64,000 nucleotides of DNA from Marasmius tenuissimus. Lineage: Eukaryota; Basidiomycota; Agaricomycetes; Agaricales; Marasmiaceae. The translations under genes and the position numbers were made by a program. The stretch covers positions 1 to 64,000 of the forward strand of contig JAQOTA010000003.1 of NCBI GenBank assembly GCA_029532415.1. The letters run 5' to 3'. Under the pieces are notes generated by a model that made no database searches, was not told where the DNA came from, and saw only the letters and a program-made list of their open reading frames with translations. Of the stretch, positions 33,835-46,395 are shown in pieces (the first letter of the stretch is position 1; each line of letters starts with the position of its first letter).

Positions 33835-36800
33835 TCAAGTGAACAAATAGAATTCAAGTCCAAGGTGATCTCTGAACCGTAAGAACTTCTCATGTCCGAG
33901 ATTCTTTGTAAACATGTCTGCGGGATTATAGACTCCTTCAATAAAGAACAACTCAACTTTGCCATCTTCAACACACTATCGAATATAATGATATTGAATA
34001 TCGATGTGCTTGGTTCAGCGTTCTTGAACCGGATTAGATGCAATGAAGATAGAGCCCTGATTGTCTCTGCAGATTGGAATAGGACCTAAGTCAATTCCAA
34101 GTTCAGAGAGTAGCAATCTTATCCAGGAAGCTTGACAACTGAAATCCGACAGTGCCATATACTCAGCCTCAGTGGAAGACAGAGCTACAGTCTTCTGGGC
34201 GTGTGATTGCCACGAGAAGATGCCGCCTGCTAACTTGAAAAAGTAGCCAGTGATCGAACAGCGTTTGATAGGATCGGCAGTCCAATCCAAGTCTGTGAAC
34301 GCAAGAAGACCTCCATCAGAGTCACCATTGTAGACGAGTGAATAATCTGATGTGCCAGCAAGATAGTGGCAGATATACAGAGCTTTATTGAGATGTTCCT
34401 TTGTTGGATTAGAAGAGAACTGGGAAAGCTTTGTAACTGCATAGGCAATATCAGGACGTGTGCCCAGTATAATGTACAGAAGCGACCCAATCACAGACTG
34501 GAATCTGGAGCAAATAGCAGGATCGACTGGACCATCGTTGGGAGTTGGCACATAGCCAGCAGGTAAGGACGTAGGAGCACCTTTTGCATTCTGCATCCCA
34601 AAACGTTCAAGGACTTTCTTCAGATAATCCTTCTGGTCAATCATAATCTTATTGCCTTCACAACAAATGCTCATGTGGAGGAACTCGCTAGCATCACCCA
34701 TATCGCCGCATTCCCATCAAGCCATGAACTCAGCTTTCTTCTTGTCAACAAAAGCTTTGTTAGGACTCATGAAGAGTGCATCGTCAACGTATATGATTGA
34801 ATACACAACTTCACCACTCTTTGGATCTTTGCAGATGAAGAGTCCAGCATCAGAAGTCAGGTGTTTGAAGCCTAGTACTTCCATGGACGAGCTGAGGGTT
34901 CGCCACCACTCAAGGGCAGCTTGCTTCAGTCCATATAATGCACGACGCAGGTGTAGCACCTTACGTTGTTGGCCCTTGACTTTGAAGCCTTCAGGTTGTT
35001 CCATGTAAATCTCCTCAACAAGATTGCCATAAAGGAAGGTGTTCTTAACATCAACAGAAGTGATGTACCAGTTCTTGAGACCTGCGATAGCAAGCATCAT
35101 ATGAACAGTCTGTTGAATCCGGACTACCGGATATATGGACCGTTGTATCGGGCCGCATATATGCTTCAATCGTTTCACTATGATCTATGCTATTCCTAGT
35201 CACTCCTGTTATAGAAGATACAGCCACCTCTGTATAGTATATAAGTAGCTCTGTATCTACATGCAATACCAGTACTTTTACTACTCTCGTTGCTGCCTCT
35301 AAGCCTATCTCCAGGTGAGCTAGTCTGTCCCATGCTGCTACTGCGTGGGCAGGACCTCTGCCTCAACACAGTCTCATAACGAAAACTGGTGAGAAGATCT
35401 CATTGAAGTCTACACCTTTGACCTGAGAGAAACCCTTGGCAACAAGTCTCGCTTTCTTGCGACCATTCGCCTTAACGTCGAAGACCCATCTATTTCTGAT
35501 GACTTTGCGACCTTTAGGCAAGTCACAGAGTTTGAAGACCTTGCACTTATGAAGTGCCTCAAGTTCTTTGTGGCAAGCATTCTTCCATTCCTTCTGTTGC
35601 TCAACAGGCAACTTTAGAATATCGCGGAGTGTCCACTCTCTGATGTTAGAGAAATCAGGAGTATCGGACGTTGGAAGCGAATTGTGAACTGGAACGGCAT
35701 TGTTCAGCAGGTAAATCACGAATCCTACTCCCCCTTCTTGGGTAAGTCTTTTGACTACGCTTTCTTCCTCATGCGACTCAGTGCTTCCACTAGGTTCTGG
35801 AGCAGGTGGAGGCGGAAGTGGACCAGGAATCCCCTTTTTACCACCTTTGCCTTTCCTAGATTGCAAAGAGCTAGGACGATCAACTGGATGCGAAGGTTCT
35901 TTGTCTCCAGTGACGTTTCTCCAAGTATTCTTATTCTCTAAGTCACAAATAATATCTGAGGGTTTATTTGGGTTCCGTTTTTCCCTAAATATATTACCAG
36001 GTTGCATTGTACCCTTCCGCTGCCTCGAAGACCAGCATGGACCATTTGCTGCTGGTGCAAGTGGAGGAATGGCAGGTTTGCCTGGAGATGTCGGAGGACC
36101 AGATTGAGGGAGTGGCACCTCCCCTGGTGCAGGGCCACCTGCAGGTTTGTCAACCTGAGGTTCTGATCTCTTAGAAGGTTCGGAGTGACGTCTGAGATCT
36201 GGGAGCGGAGTATCGTCCCATCCATCATCAGAGTCTTCATCTTCCGAAGGAATGTTGGGATTTTCACCCAAAGTAAATGGTTCACTACCGACAGGTGTGA
36301 AGCCACAAGTTTTGGCATCAGGACACTTATTCTACAGCGTCCCATCGAATAGTGCAGTGCTACCTTTGAATATGAAATTATTACTTCGCATGAACAGAAA
36401 GCCTTTCATCCCATCCTGGTAGCTGATGGAAGTCATTAACTCACTGTGAGGAGTGAGCTTAATCTTTCTACGATCTTCAGGAATGAAGACGTAGGCTGCA
36501 CAACCCATGACTCGGAGATGTGAAACATCAGGTGCTTTGCCATAAAGCATTTCGAACGGAGTTCGCCAGCTCAATCGTTGCACAGGAGTGCGATTGTAGA
36601 GGTGGACAGCGTGCACATGGCAGAATTCCCACCAGGACTGAGGCATACAAGCTTCAAAGCAAAGAGCTTCAGCCTTCTCATGAATAGTCCTGTTAAATCG
36701 TTCAGCACGACCGTTTTGTTGTGGTGTATACGGTATGCTTTGATCCCTTTGGATCCCATACTCTTTCAGTACTGCATTGAACTTATCTCCTTTGTACTCT

Positions 36801-37291
36801 CCCCCTTCATCGGACATCCAGGTCTTGACAACAGCATTGAATTGCGTCTTGACCATAGTAAGGAAGTCCCTCAAAGCGGGTACTGCCTCGTCTTTTGTCT
36901 TGAGCTTGGAGGTCCAAACGTAGGACGTGCAGTCATCGAGAAAAGAGATGTAGTACTTGTACCGGTGATACAATTCAGCCGGGTACAACTTCAGATCCAA
37001 ATGTATGCGTTCAAAAGGTTTAGAAGCTCTAGTAGTAGAGTTGGGGAACAATTTCTCATGCATCTTGCCTTCAGCACAACCACGACACAGAGGTGTCGTC
37101 TTAGTAGGCATCTTGAGGTCAAGTGGGAAACCTTGCGTATGTTTCCAAGCTTTATTCAAGGCTTTATCCAACGGATGCCCAAAGCGTCTGTGCTCAATAT
37201 CGTAGTCAATGTTGTAAACGACTGACTTGGCCATTAAAACCTCAGCAGATGCTTTCCGCAAGTGTACCCAATAAATGGTTTGACCAGGCAT
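33835..37291 (-). pseudogene. Copia pol: integrase, reverse transcriptase, RNase H
   Basis: Integrase core 37291-36332: a zinc-binding HRRFGH...CRGCAEGK N-terminus, then a catalytic core with HLDLK, FLDDCTSYVW and DEGGEYKG, and the PYTPQQNGRAERFNRT block. A Pro-rich hinge follows (36271-35700). RT starts at NRWVFDVKANGRKKARLVAKGF, is split by the solo LTR, and resumes with ITSVDVKNTFLYG and the catalytic IIYVDDALF (about 34780). RNase H (34701-33835) has SSTEAEYMALS and ends with ADMFTKNLG. In-frame TAA, TAG and TGA codons break it at several points; the TGA after NPVQER fits a CGA to TGA transition. All four enzymatic domains are recognisable but the frame is not open. Confidence 0.9.
35111..35368 (+). 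mobile_element. solo LTR nested in the Copia reverse transcriptase
   Basis: 258 bases beginning TGTTGAATCC and ending CCTCAACA, flanked on both sides by the five-base duplication CAGTC (35106-35110 and 35369-35373). It contains a TATATAAG promoter-like box near 35238. The start resembles the host element's LTR, so it comes from a related Copia family inserted in the opposite orientation. Removing the insert and one copy of CAGTC brings the RT segments RYETVHMMLAIAG back together, apart from one missing base. Confidence 0.88.
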
Positions 37292-37375
37292 ATGAGGATA
37301 GGAAACAAGCGACTGTCGTCGCTGTGATGAGTAGAAGGCTAACTTCTTCGCATTTCCACAAATTGATAGACCATC

Positions 37376-39416
37376 TTAAAGGAACTCTCCCATTGATAGC
37401 AAGTGTATATCCAATTGAGGTATGTAATAGACAGGATAGAGACGCAAAACACGCTCAGTAAGTTTCCCGTCATGTCCTTCAACGTTATGCTTAATGAAGA
37501 CTGTGCCTTTACCCTTGATTTGTATAGGGTTGCCCTTATTTGCAGTATTTACAATAGGACCATCAAGCGATTCATATTCAGCGAAATCATTCAAATCATT
37601 CGTGAAATGAGAGGAGGCACCAGAATCAAGGAGCCAACCCTGTGCATTGTTCACACTTTTCTTTCCCTTACATTGAGTACATCCCACAAAGTGGGTCGAA
37701 ATAGCATTGCAAAAATTTACAAGTGATACCAGATTACTACGACTACCGCATGCACTACTGATACCAACTAGTTGAGAGCAGCGCTGTAGGTTTGCATCAG
37801 CTTGGGAAAGCAGGTCAAGATATGGAACTTGCCTGTCATCGTGGAACGATCCAAGAGAGACGTCATCCGGGACGTCCTCTACGGCAATGTCGTTGTCAAC
37901 ATCATTACCGAATAGAGAGGTCATATCGTCCATACCATCATTAGATCCCCAGTCCATTTCTACATCTTCATCAGGATCAGTGCTGCGAGCACGTTTAGAA
38001 GAAGTAGAAGAAGGACATCCGGCTCCTTCATCTTCCGAATCGTCCTCCAGAACTCGCTTGGATGAGGAACCAGGCTTCGAGATACGATCCTGGAGCGAAC
38101 GATTGGCGGCGGATGTGACAATCTGTTCAAACGGTTTGAGATGCCGCGCTGTCTTAGGGACACCAAGTCTGTCAGCAAGTGAACGTGCTTCACGTACATC
38201 ATCAAATACTGACTCGGATGGCTTGAAGCCGGTGAAGGACTGCATGGCAGCTGGATTCTTCTTGACAGCGGGAGCGACAGTGCTGTCACAAGACTTGTCC
38301 CAGTGACCAGTGAAGTGCGCTGGGGGCGGAGATCCTCTAGTACGGCTAGGAGGGGCACTGGTAATCTCGGCGCATAGGGAGTTGTTGACTGCGTTCAACG
38401 CAATACGTTCCCTGCAGTCAGTGATCGAGGAGTAAGGACGGACAGGAGGAGGGGAAGCAACGACGGATGCGTAGGACGCAAGATGGGAATGACCATGAGA
38501 CCGATTGTTACCGCTGTTACCGCCGGCGTTGCCAGGACCCTGGTGCTGGTTGATACCACGCTGCTGCTGCTTCTTCTTCTTACCCTTGTTCTGGTTCGAA
38601 GATTGGCGTTGCTGCTGCTGCTGTGGTGGATGGGTGTTGGTCTGCTGCTGATACCCACGCTGGACGTTGCTGCTGCAGGCGTTGCTGCTGACCGAACGAT
38701 GGTTCACGATTACCAGCACGCTTCACCGCAGAGAGGCGGTTGGCAAGCTGAGGGTTCTGGCGTTCGTACTCGGCCATGATAGCGTCATGGACTTTCGAAA
38801 CGGTGATGCATTCATCATCCTCAGGATCCCTGACATAGTCATGGAGGGATTTGGATGAGGCGGCGTCCCATTCGGGAGGAATAGCGGCGATGAGCAAGAG
38901 GGATTTGATCAACTCGGGGAGAACCACTCCTACCTTGGAGAGTCGTTCGATGTAGGACTTGAACTTGGCGATGCCGGCTTGGGGATGAGAGGTGGTAAGT
39001 CTGAAAGAGACGAGTTTAACAAAGTCGCCATAGATGGCAGACAAAGTGGGCTCACCGTAGGTGAGGTTCAGCTGTTCCCAAGCTTTTTCGGCGCTCATGT
39101 CCTTGATCGGATCGAAGACCTCCTTGGTGGTGGTGATCTGGATGATTCCCATGAGCTGGAGATCTTCCTTGTCCCAAGCCAGACTTTCCTTGACCAAGGC
39201 AGTGTGCTCCTCGGGAGGGACGGTGGCACGAGTAACAGGAGTAACCCCTGCGGGGCTAGTCACAGTGCCAAGGGGCATGGAGGGACGTGGTTCCGCGCCA
39301 GTGAGATGACCATAAAGACCTTGGGTCTTGCAAACAGCTTCCATCTCGCTGTAGTAGGTCTGTTTGAAGTTGGTGCCGTCGAAGCGACCAGAGAAGTATT
39401 TCTTAACGTCGAACAT
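37376..39416 (-). pseudogene. Copia gag-protease region
   Basis: ATG at 39416 opens a Gag of the UBN2/retrotran_gag type (KKYFSGRFDGTNF, IKDMSAEKAWEQL, LLLIAAIPPEWD). A frame change inside a CAG-rich stretch near 38670 joins it to a Gln-rich region, then a Ser/Asp-rich spacer, and the protease with catalytic LLDSGASSHFT at about 37610. No CCHC zinc knuckle is visible. The frame ends at TAA 37378-37376, still upstream of integrase and in the same frame as it, so this stop is a nonsense mutation in the polyprotein. Confidence 0.85.
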
Positions 39417-39700
39417 GGTAGTAAGAGGTTGAGAGTTTGGTGTTGGATCTAGAAAAGACAGCATCAGCATGCGTCTAATCAACACAGGGAGCAGCCATCA
39501 AGGCGCTATGCTCAACGAAGAGCATTGGATCCTTTAGATCCGATGTCGTCGAAGGACGTACATCAATGCCATAGATCGAGCACTCAATTAAGAGGTCGAT
39601 GACAACATGCAGGTCTAGCCTAGCTAGCCGATGACAGCAGCCTAGGGGCGCTCGTCGCTGACAGCAGCCATTAAGGCACTCGTCATTGTAGTCGGGCTAA

Positions 39701-39715
39701 CCGGGGCCCATAACC
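39701..39715 (-). other. primer-binding site (initiator-Met half-tRNA type)
   Basis: Directly next to the 5' LTR, the sense strand reads GGTTATGGGCCCCGG. The first twelve bases are those of the Drosophila copia primer site, which pairs with the anticodon-region fragment of initiator Met tRNA rather than with its 3' end. Confidence 0.75.
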
Positions 39716-40039
39716 TGATGAGCCGGCATGACGCCTAGCGCAGAGGACTACAACATGGACTATACTACTACTTACCAGAGAGGAGTTTAGAGAGATAGAG
39801 GCGAGACGTAGAAGCTCAAGCACACTGTAGATTCAGGTAGAGAACTATGAGCTTATATACATGTAAAGATACAATAGGGTTACCATATAAGGACGACAAT
39901 AAGAATTGTACATATGAGCATATAGAACAATGAAGAATGGAACAATAGCGAATGCATTGTCCTGCATAATACAATGGCGGGAAGTATGAACCGGGACTTC
40001 GGATATACCGGGATCTAATTATAGTCCACGGATTCAACA
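39716..40039 (-). repeat. Copia 5' LTR (sense orientation)
   Basis: 324 bases, the partner of 33472-33792. TG...CA bounded, with the primer site immediately downstream in sense. Confidence 0.9.
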
Positions 40040-41154
40040 GTCATGCCTCCAACTCAACTGGTACCAATACCATTGCCTTTCTAGGGTCTTGCTCCCACAA
40101 TTATCATTGTCAGAGCAGGTTACAATGAGTCCATCAAGAATGTACAAGCCCTATCAACCTTCAATGCAACTCCTGGAGAGGACCAATTGGATTCTGTCAG
40201 GGAATAGGTTTTAGAGGGGTGGTTAACCATCTTTTGAGGTTGGGAGCATAGCCTGAGTCTTAGCTATCACTCTTTATCTTCAAGAATCATAAATAAGAGA
40301 GCATGAGAGAATAACAGCTGCAAAGCAATTTGAGCAAGAGTTGCGCGCCGGTGCCATTGCCAAATTGCCAATATGGCATTGGGACCTCAAATCAGGTCAG
40401 AAACTGTCCATTTGTCCCTTTTCCAATTTTCCTTACAGCTCTTTCCAGAACTTGGGCCGTGGGCGGTTTTTTCCCGCGCGGGACAGACAAACAGAGTTCG
40501 ATTTTTAGAGCCTGTAGATTCACACCGGGTAAAACTATTTCTCCACCATTATTCACAGAAAAATCATGGCCTCAGACTGGTATAGATTTTGTGCTATGTA
40601 CTGGAGAGGAAAGTGTTCACATACCTTCCAAAGCCTGAACTTCAGGGATCATGGGAATTTCCCAGAACAGTTGCATTTTTCTTATGCCTACCTCCCGTAC
40701 AGTAATCAACATGAAAACTATACCACAAAATAGCTCTGAATTTTCTAATTTCAGCGGTGAATCAACATATGGAATTGCTGTGCTACCTCACAGTCACTAA
40801 TCAATCGGTTGAACGGCTAAGTCTTTACGCTCAAAAACGGTAAAAACAGACATAGCTGCCAGGCCGTTTAGCCTATACGCCCCAGGAGCCACCGCTCTGT
40901 CATTTTTTTACTGTCATATAATCATGATTTGTCAGTACCTGCTGATGGTGGCTCATTTTTGGATTGGTAGATATATCGGGAGACGGGACGCTGAGAGTGA
41001 TCATTAATGATGAGGAGTTGATCTCGCTGTCAGACAGCATGGAACATTTGACTGTTTTCTACTCCAACTCCTCTTTACCTCGTATAAAGGCTAGTGTTTG
41101 AATCGTTGTCTGATCTCAAAGTTGTGAAGTTCCAGCCTAAGTTGATTCAAGCGA
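40040..41154. other. non-coding flank, no supported gene
   Basis: AT-rich and irregular. The frames at 40330-40638 have no motif. It does not continue the repeat seen on the other side of the Copia element. Confidence 0.4.
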
Positions 41155-42330
41155 TGGGAGCTATTCTGCTCCTTGCCAGGTGAGTATTCTTCTTAAAGTA
41201 ATCAATGGTTCACTACTCACAGAGTGCGCTCTAGTGGCAGTAAAACAGCGCCAGTTGTGGAACACCAGCCCGGTTACGTTGCCTGTACATATCCTCCATG
41301 GGGTTAGTCAAACCAATTGGTTGAAATCGCTGTTTTCAGCTACACACCCGTCGGCCTCAGCCACTGTATATACTGTATCCCGTGAATGTCCAAGAAGGTA
41401 AGTACAAATGGCCGTGGCTTGGACACGCGAAGTACAAACCTCAACATTCCACAGCCATCACTGGCCGCCCTTCAAGCAATGATGAGATAGACTTAGATGT
41501 CGAAGGTATGTATGCCAACTCTGTCCCAGTTCCATCCCTGGCTTATCACTATTCCCTGTCGGTTGCCAAGTGTCGGCTTTTTGAGGACAGTCTCTTTGGC
41601 GTTGGTACCTCACGGCTGCCCTGACTCCGAATTTTACCTATGCTTCTCGTCAGGAGGCTCCGTGATACGCCGGTCTTGGAGTATGTGGATAAGAAGCAGG
41701 ATGTATGTGTTAGATGGGTCGGGCGAGAAAGCAGGCCAAAGACCGATTGGTGTGCCTTTTGAGTATTTTTCTATTCTTTGAAATCATATTTCGGTGCCCT
41801 CGATAGATTTGGGACGATGTCTAATGCATCATTTGGGCTCCGTTGTCTCCGGCCATTCCCTTCCCGTACTCTCTCGTTACCCTCTCCCCCTCTCCACACG
41901 TGGCCCTGATCTGGACCGTGAATGCTGCCTCTTATCTACTGTCCTCATTTTCTTTCCTACCTTTTCTCTCTCTCCAGCTCGATTCAGATACTGTCACCGA
42001 ACCCTTCCACCCTCGTCCTGGCCTTGTACGTAGGCGTACTCGGCATCCTTGGTCGGCTTACGGTATCTTATCCCGCGATATATGCTGCGAAACTATTCTC
42101 CTATTTCTCCTATCGGCTCGAGACCCAAGGCGTGTGTTACTATGGTGTTCTTGCTAATTGCGACTTGCGTCAGATCACAGCCGAAATTGCTTAAGGCCTG
42201 CGCTCACCATGCTTCAAGATATCAGTCATACACGTTTCCGTCAAATTCAATGAATGCACTGTTCCTCATACTCTCGAGGAAGTTTCTCTCACCTCTTTAC
42301 GTCTTTGATAAGCTACCGGTGGTACGCAGT
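41155..42330 (+). CDS. possible multi-exon gene, model unresolved
   Basis: ATG 41155 begins a short frame followed by a consensus GTGAGT donor, and several further well-formed GT-AG pairs follow (donors at about 41309, 41397 and 41510). Some exon phases read well (ILYPVNVQEAITGRPSS across 41359-41482), and a hydrophobic segment occurs at about 41990-42100. I could not find one phase-consistent path, so this may be a decayed or mis-spliced gene. No family was recognised. Confidence 0.25.
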
Positions 42331-43626
42331 TGAGAGGGCACGACGGCCAAAAGATGGAAAGTAGGTTTGCGAAGTGGTTTGTAATAATTCTCGGCTACAA
42401 TGCTCGTTATCCAATGTATGTGGTGGTGCGCCACCAGTTGATTCGTCACGATCAGTGAGGCGAGGTAAAACCATAGAATCTCGGTGAAAATGGGTCAGCT
42501 TCATGGTGACAGTTAGAGGGCTTGTTCAAGGAGACTGCTTTGCGTTACATCCTCCCCAGACGCAAAAAAAGGCAATTTTGGCTCGCAATCTGAAGAAAGT
42601 CGTCCAGTGACACACCCTTGCCTCGGACTCTTATGCTCATCTCGCGTCTACAGTGTCCAATCGAAGGGAAATAGAAGGACGAATATCTCAGTATGCAGCC
42701 CCGTCTCTGAATGGCAGCTCCCTCCTCTACAGCTCTCGTGCTCAGTGTTAAAGAGCGTCACCCACGGGGCGAGTCGCCAAAGGTTTTATTGTGTCTATAT
42801 CGACCGTATGGAACTAGGACTCAAACTCAAGCGGTAATAACGTTTGCGACGGCGCGTTTGACCTCCCATGAAGTACATCATCTCAGATCACTGGAATCCA
42901 TTCACTTACGGACTACCCCTCGTGGGGCTATGCGCAGCTCCATTCTCTTATGGTGAGTTAACAAAAATCATTAAATTTCGTCGAACTTAAGTCTCTGTTT
43001 CTGAATGGGGTGGTCTTGTTGAATGTTTTTGACGACGTGAAGCTTCACATCTTTGCCTGCCGTGTGTCATACCCAAATTGAAGGCAACTGCACGTATCTA
43101 ATTTGCCTATATTCCTCCCCGGCCCAAAATCGATCCATATTAGGCAGAAGAGTCACTTCAAAGTGACCGAGACCCGAGAGTAACCTTATTATCTCTCTCC
43201 ATGTCTATTGCAAATTCTAAATGCCGCTCGGACATGCTCGGCTTCTGTTTGTTGCAATCACTAATCTGGAACTGCCGCATGTGAGGGCGATAGAGGGTGT
43301 ATACCCTTGTGTCTGTTCAAAATCTAAACGGGATGCTGGGGTTTGTCCAAGGTAGGGCCTGTTTCATCGTCCGATGGTAAACTCAAGTTCACTCGAAGGC
43401 TATTCATGACTAACACACTTCCTGGAGTTTCACGAGACGCGCCCATCAACAATCATGCATAGCAGTGATTAGAGCCGAGCATGATATCAGATTGAAGGTG
43501 TATTTCGGGGTTGTTTATTACCAGGTGTAATCGGCCCTAGAAGCAGTGTGTAAATGTCAACTGAGAATTTTACAATTTACAAGCGTGTCTCCATTTGTTT
43601 TCATTCTTCCATCACCTCTACCCACT
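42331..43626. other. intergenic and upstream region of family copy 2
   Basis: No supported gene. The last 180 bases, from CCATCAACAATC, share an upstream block with copies 1, 3 and 4 and probably contain the family promoter. Confidence 0.4.
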
Positions 43627-45958
43627 ATGTCCAGTAATATCCAATGCTCCCGAGATCTCACCTTCGTTGGAAATCCCCAATTCTACAATACCGCTGGAAA
43701 CGTCACAAATATATATCAATGTCGTTGCGGAAGGTGCAAGGAGGAAGAAAACAGGATTCTGGTACGTCGCCATCGGGATCACTTTGAAAGTAGGGAGCTG
43801 GAAGGGCCTGTTCTAGCCAAGGCAAACAAAATTCCAGGAGTTCCACGAGGGTGATGTGTTATTGGAGGGACCGGCATGGTCAAGGGAGATGTACATTGAT
43901 GTTCTCAGGTCTACAAACCCATTCAGAAAGCCGGTAAACACAAGGATCAAAGTTGTAAAAAGATTACAAACCGCCAAGATTTACCCACACTATAAATCCG
44001 CGGTCACTATTGTTACAATCGAGTCAGAGGCAAAGGAGGATAGGGCAACTGCGTGCCTGGTGAGTGCAGTTACACATTATCATAGGCACGGAGACATTGA
44101 TGTGGTCCAGTTATGGAAAGAGTTATATCATGCATACTCGAATCACAGGCGAGGATCATTCCAACGCGAGGATAGACAGTTTTTGAGCTAAACGGGACCA
44201 TAGGTCGCCGTGGCTCACGCAAATGCTGGGGACAGTGAAATCGGAGATGCCGACTTTTGTCCTTCACGAAGGTATAGAAGCTTCAGTAGTGGTTGCCGAA
44301 TCTGACAATCTGGGAATACCAGGGCTGGCCAGTGGATCGGAGTTTGTGAGACGCTACCCCGATGACGGAATAGTATGGGCCTACCTTCGGTACACGCAGG
44401 TACGTCCATCACTCTTGCTGAGTAGGGAAGCTTGGCTGAGTGTGTTCAGAATGTCGCAGTTCAAGCTGTTCGTGCCGATAAAACATCGACGTTTCTGGTG
44501 AGTTGACTACTCTGAATGTTAGCCCCGCTAAAAATAGTACATCAGGTGACGAGTTGGGTGAACGACTGGACGTTCAAACCCAAAACCAAGTCTTGGCAAT
44601 TTGACATCGCTTCTGCTTCTATTGGAGAATGGGAGGATGAGATGGGGTTTTTTAGCCCACATCCACTTCCTCAAGGCACGCAACCCGAACTCGATGCTGA
44701 CAACATCACCACCTACTTCGAGAAGACATTTGGAGATGTTTTGTACTTCTACGCGTCATTGGGATGCACGCTCGAAGAACCACTGTCAGATTTTGCAACC
44801 CACGACCTTTTGACATTTGGGGCCGTTGTTAACCGCCGGGAAAGGATTCTCGCCCACTTCCCTTCCACTCCATCCCCTGAATGGCACTTTGAGAATAAAA
44901 GTCGCAATATCATAGCCAGCTTCTCCACAAAAGGTATACCCAAATTCTTTCTTTCCAATCCATTTCTGATTCAGATCAGTCCCGTCGTGTATTGAATTTG
45001 AGTCCTACAACATACACAACCCCCGATTTCAATTATATCTCTCATTGCGCCTTCCCCTGAAGGAACGAACTCAACTTCGGGTTGCCTATCTTAGTCAGCA
45101 TCCCTTCGATGTGGGAGGCCTAATCTGTAAGTGCTGAATCAGCATCTATCTCTACTCCAGTCTTCAACTTGATTTGATATCTACATCCAGACTTCATTGA
45201 TGAGATAGGATTCTCCCTTGTTGGAAATTGGTCTCGTACCCACAAAGCCTCTGCCAGACCTGCATACCTCTTTGTTCCACCTCTCCAAGTTGAGTATGTC
45301 AACGGTATGCCTTGTGTCCGCTATCCACTTCCCAAGACATTATTCTACTGGGCGTCTGACCCAGAAGGAATGGATGTGATCCCGGAAGAGAGTTGGATGG
45401 AATATAGCATACCTGCGCTGGAGGTCAAGACATGGATTGGATCATGGTGGCATGATGAGCAATTCAAGTTTGTTCAAAACCATCGGCGTGACAAAGGTTA
45501 CGAATCGGATGGGAGGCGATATGCTCGAGATAAAGGCTATCCCGAGTTACTGAGAGGTGCGTACTTCTCATGTTCTCGACTTTTTTGACACAACCTGATG
45601 CTTGAGTCAGGTGATCCTCATGATAGAGGAATGGTAGAGCCCGAACGTTCGGTTCCAGATAAATCATCCCGCTCGGAATCTCATCTCACCTCGCCGTCGA
45701 CGTTCTCGCTCGTCGACACACCTATCAATGCTGAAGTTGATCACCAAGAAGGCCATTCGGATACCGGCCGTTTGGCCAAGGGCTTCAAATGTTGGATGAA
45801 TAAGAGTGGTACGAGGCTGTCATTTAATCGTACTTGCCGAATCTCATGAGGGTTTTCTAGCCAGTATGTCCTCCCGACGGAAAGGGAAATGCAGGGATGT
45901 GAAAATAGTGGACTCGGATGCGGACGATTGGGTTTTGGTCGAATCTGACGACTTGTAG
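43627..45958 (+). CDS. multicopy Agaricomycete family, intact member (601 aa, eleven exons)
   Basis: Exons: 43627-43761, 43817-44059, 44111-44148, 44204-44271, 44323-44399, 44450-44497, 44546-44933, 44980-45126, 45191-45556, 45611-45808 and 45861-45958. All ten introns (46-64 nt) keep phase, giving 602 codons including TAG. Nine are GT-AG; the one at 44149 starts with GC. The protein begins SSNIQCSRDLTFVG with an FYNTAGNVTNIY motif, then EFHEGDVLLEG, VVQLW-type KELYHAYS, SEMPTFVLHEGLASG, KTKSWQFDIASASIGEWED, LPQGTQPELDADNITTYFEK, AYLFVPPLQVEYVNG and YWASDPEG, and a Ser-rich acidic C-terminus with DDWVLVESDDL. There is no signal peptide or clear membrane helix. I know this layout as a very large lineage-specific family of mushrooms with no proven function. 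Two in-frame introns (44060 and 44272) hide inside open frames. Confidence 0.8.
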
Positions 45959-46395
45959 AAAGAAACACTTACTGTCTCGCTCTTTCTTGATAAACTCCCC
46001 CATATGTCATTGTGAGCAGTGTATTCCAGAAGTTGCCACATATCTTGATTTTGTACGCTTAACACAATATTCCCTTTCCCTCCTTATGAATCCCTAATTC
46101 GCGCCATGGATTCCGTCGTTCAAGAAAAGTTGACTCAGCAATCACATTTCCCTGATTCGGGTGATTTGGCGATACTACCTGCAGTGCCCTTAACTAACAA
46201 TCTCGTTCAGTTCTGTGTATTTTCACTTATAACGTGAAGCTAGTTGTGGGGGCTACAAGCCTAAGTCCCAAATTCTAGTTGACTCGATTGTAGCCGTAGT
46301 CAAGATGTTTGGCTCGGACTGGCACCAGGCGCTTCCTGTAGCAGGAGAGGTAAGTAGCCAGCGGTAGTACTTGCGGTGTTCGGACCGTGGATGCT

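Larger units (their letters stand above)
33472..40039 (-). mobile_element. Ty1/copia LTR retrotransposon (degenerate)
   Basis: Two LTRs (33472-33792 and 39716-40039) begin TGTTGAA and end CTCATCA in the sense orientation and differ at about thirty positions by eye. Internal order in sense is primer site, Gag, protease, integrase, reverse transcriptase, RNase H, polypurine tract (AGGGGGTG next to 33792), as in Ty1/copia. The coding region has in-frame stops at about 37377, 36333, 34729, 34015 and 33980, frameshifts near 38670 and within the RT, and a solo LTR inserted at 35111-35368. The five bases outside the LTRs (CTCTC and GTCAT) are not a target-site duplication. The copy is old and not autonomous. 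Confidence 0.92.

Noticed and set aside
34652..38306. Plus-strand ORFs across the Copia element
   Set aside because: They are antisense to gag-pol, which has recognisable catalytic motifs on the minus strand.
44060..44085. A 26-nt intron (GTGAGT...CATAG)
   Set aside because: Too short; the longer 51-nt choice ending GTCCAG is in phase in all copies and has normal length.
44060..44110. Frameshifts between exons 2 and 4 in the multicopy family
   Set aside because: Once introns at the GTGAGT donors with CCAG or TTAG acceptors are removed, the intact copy is open. The apparent frameshifts shared by several copies are introns.
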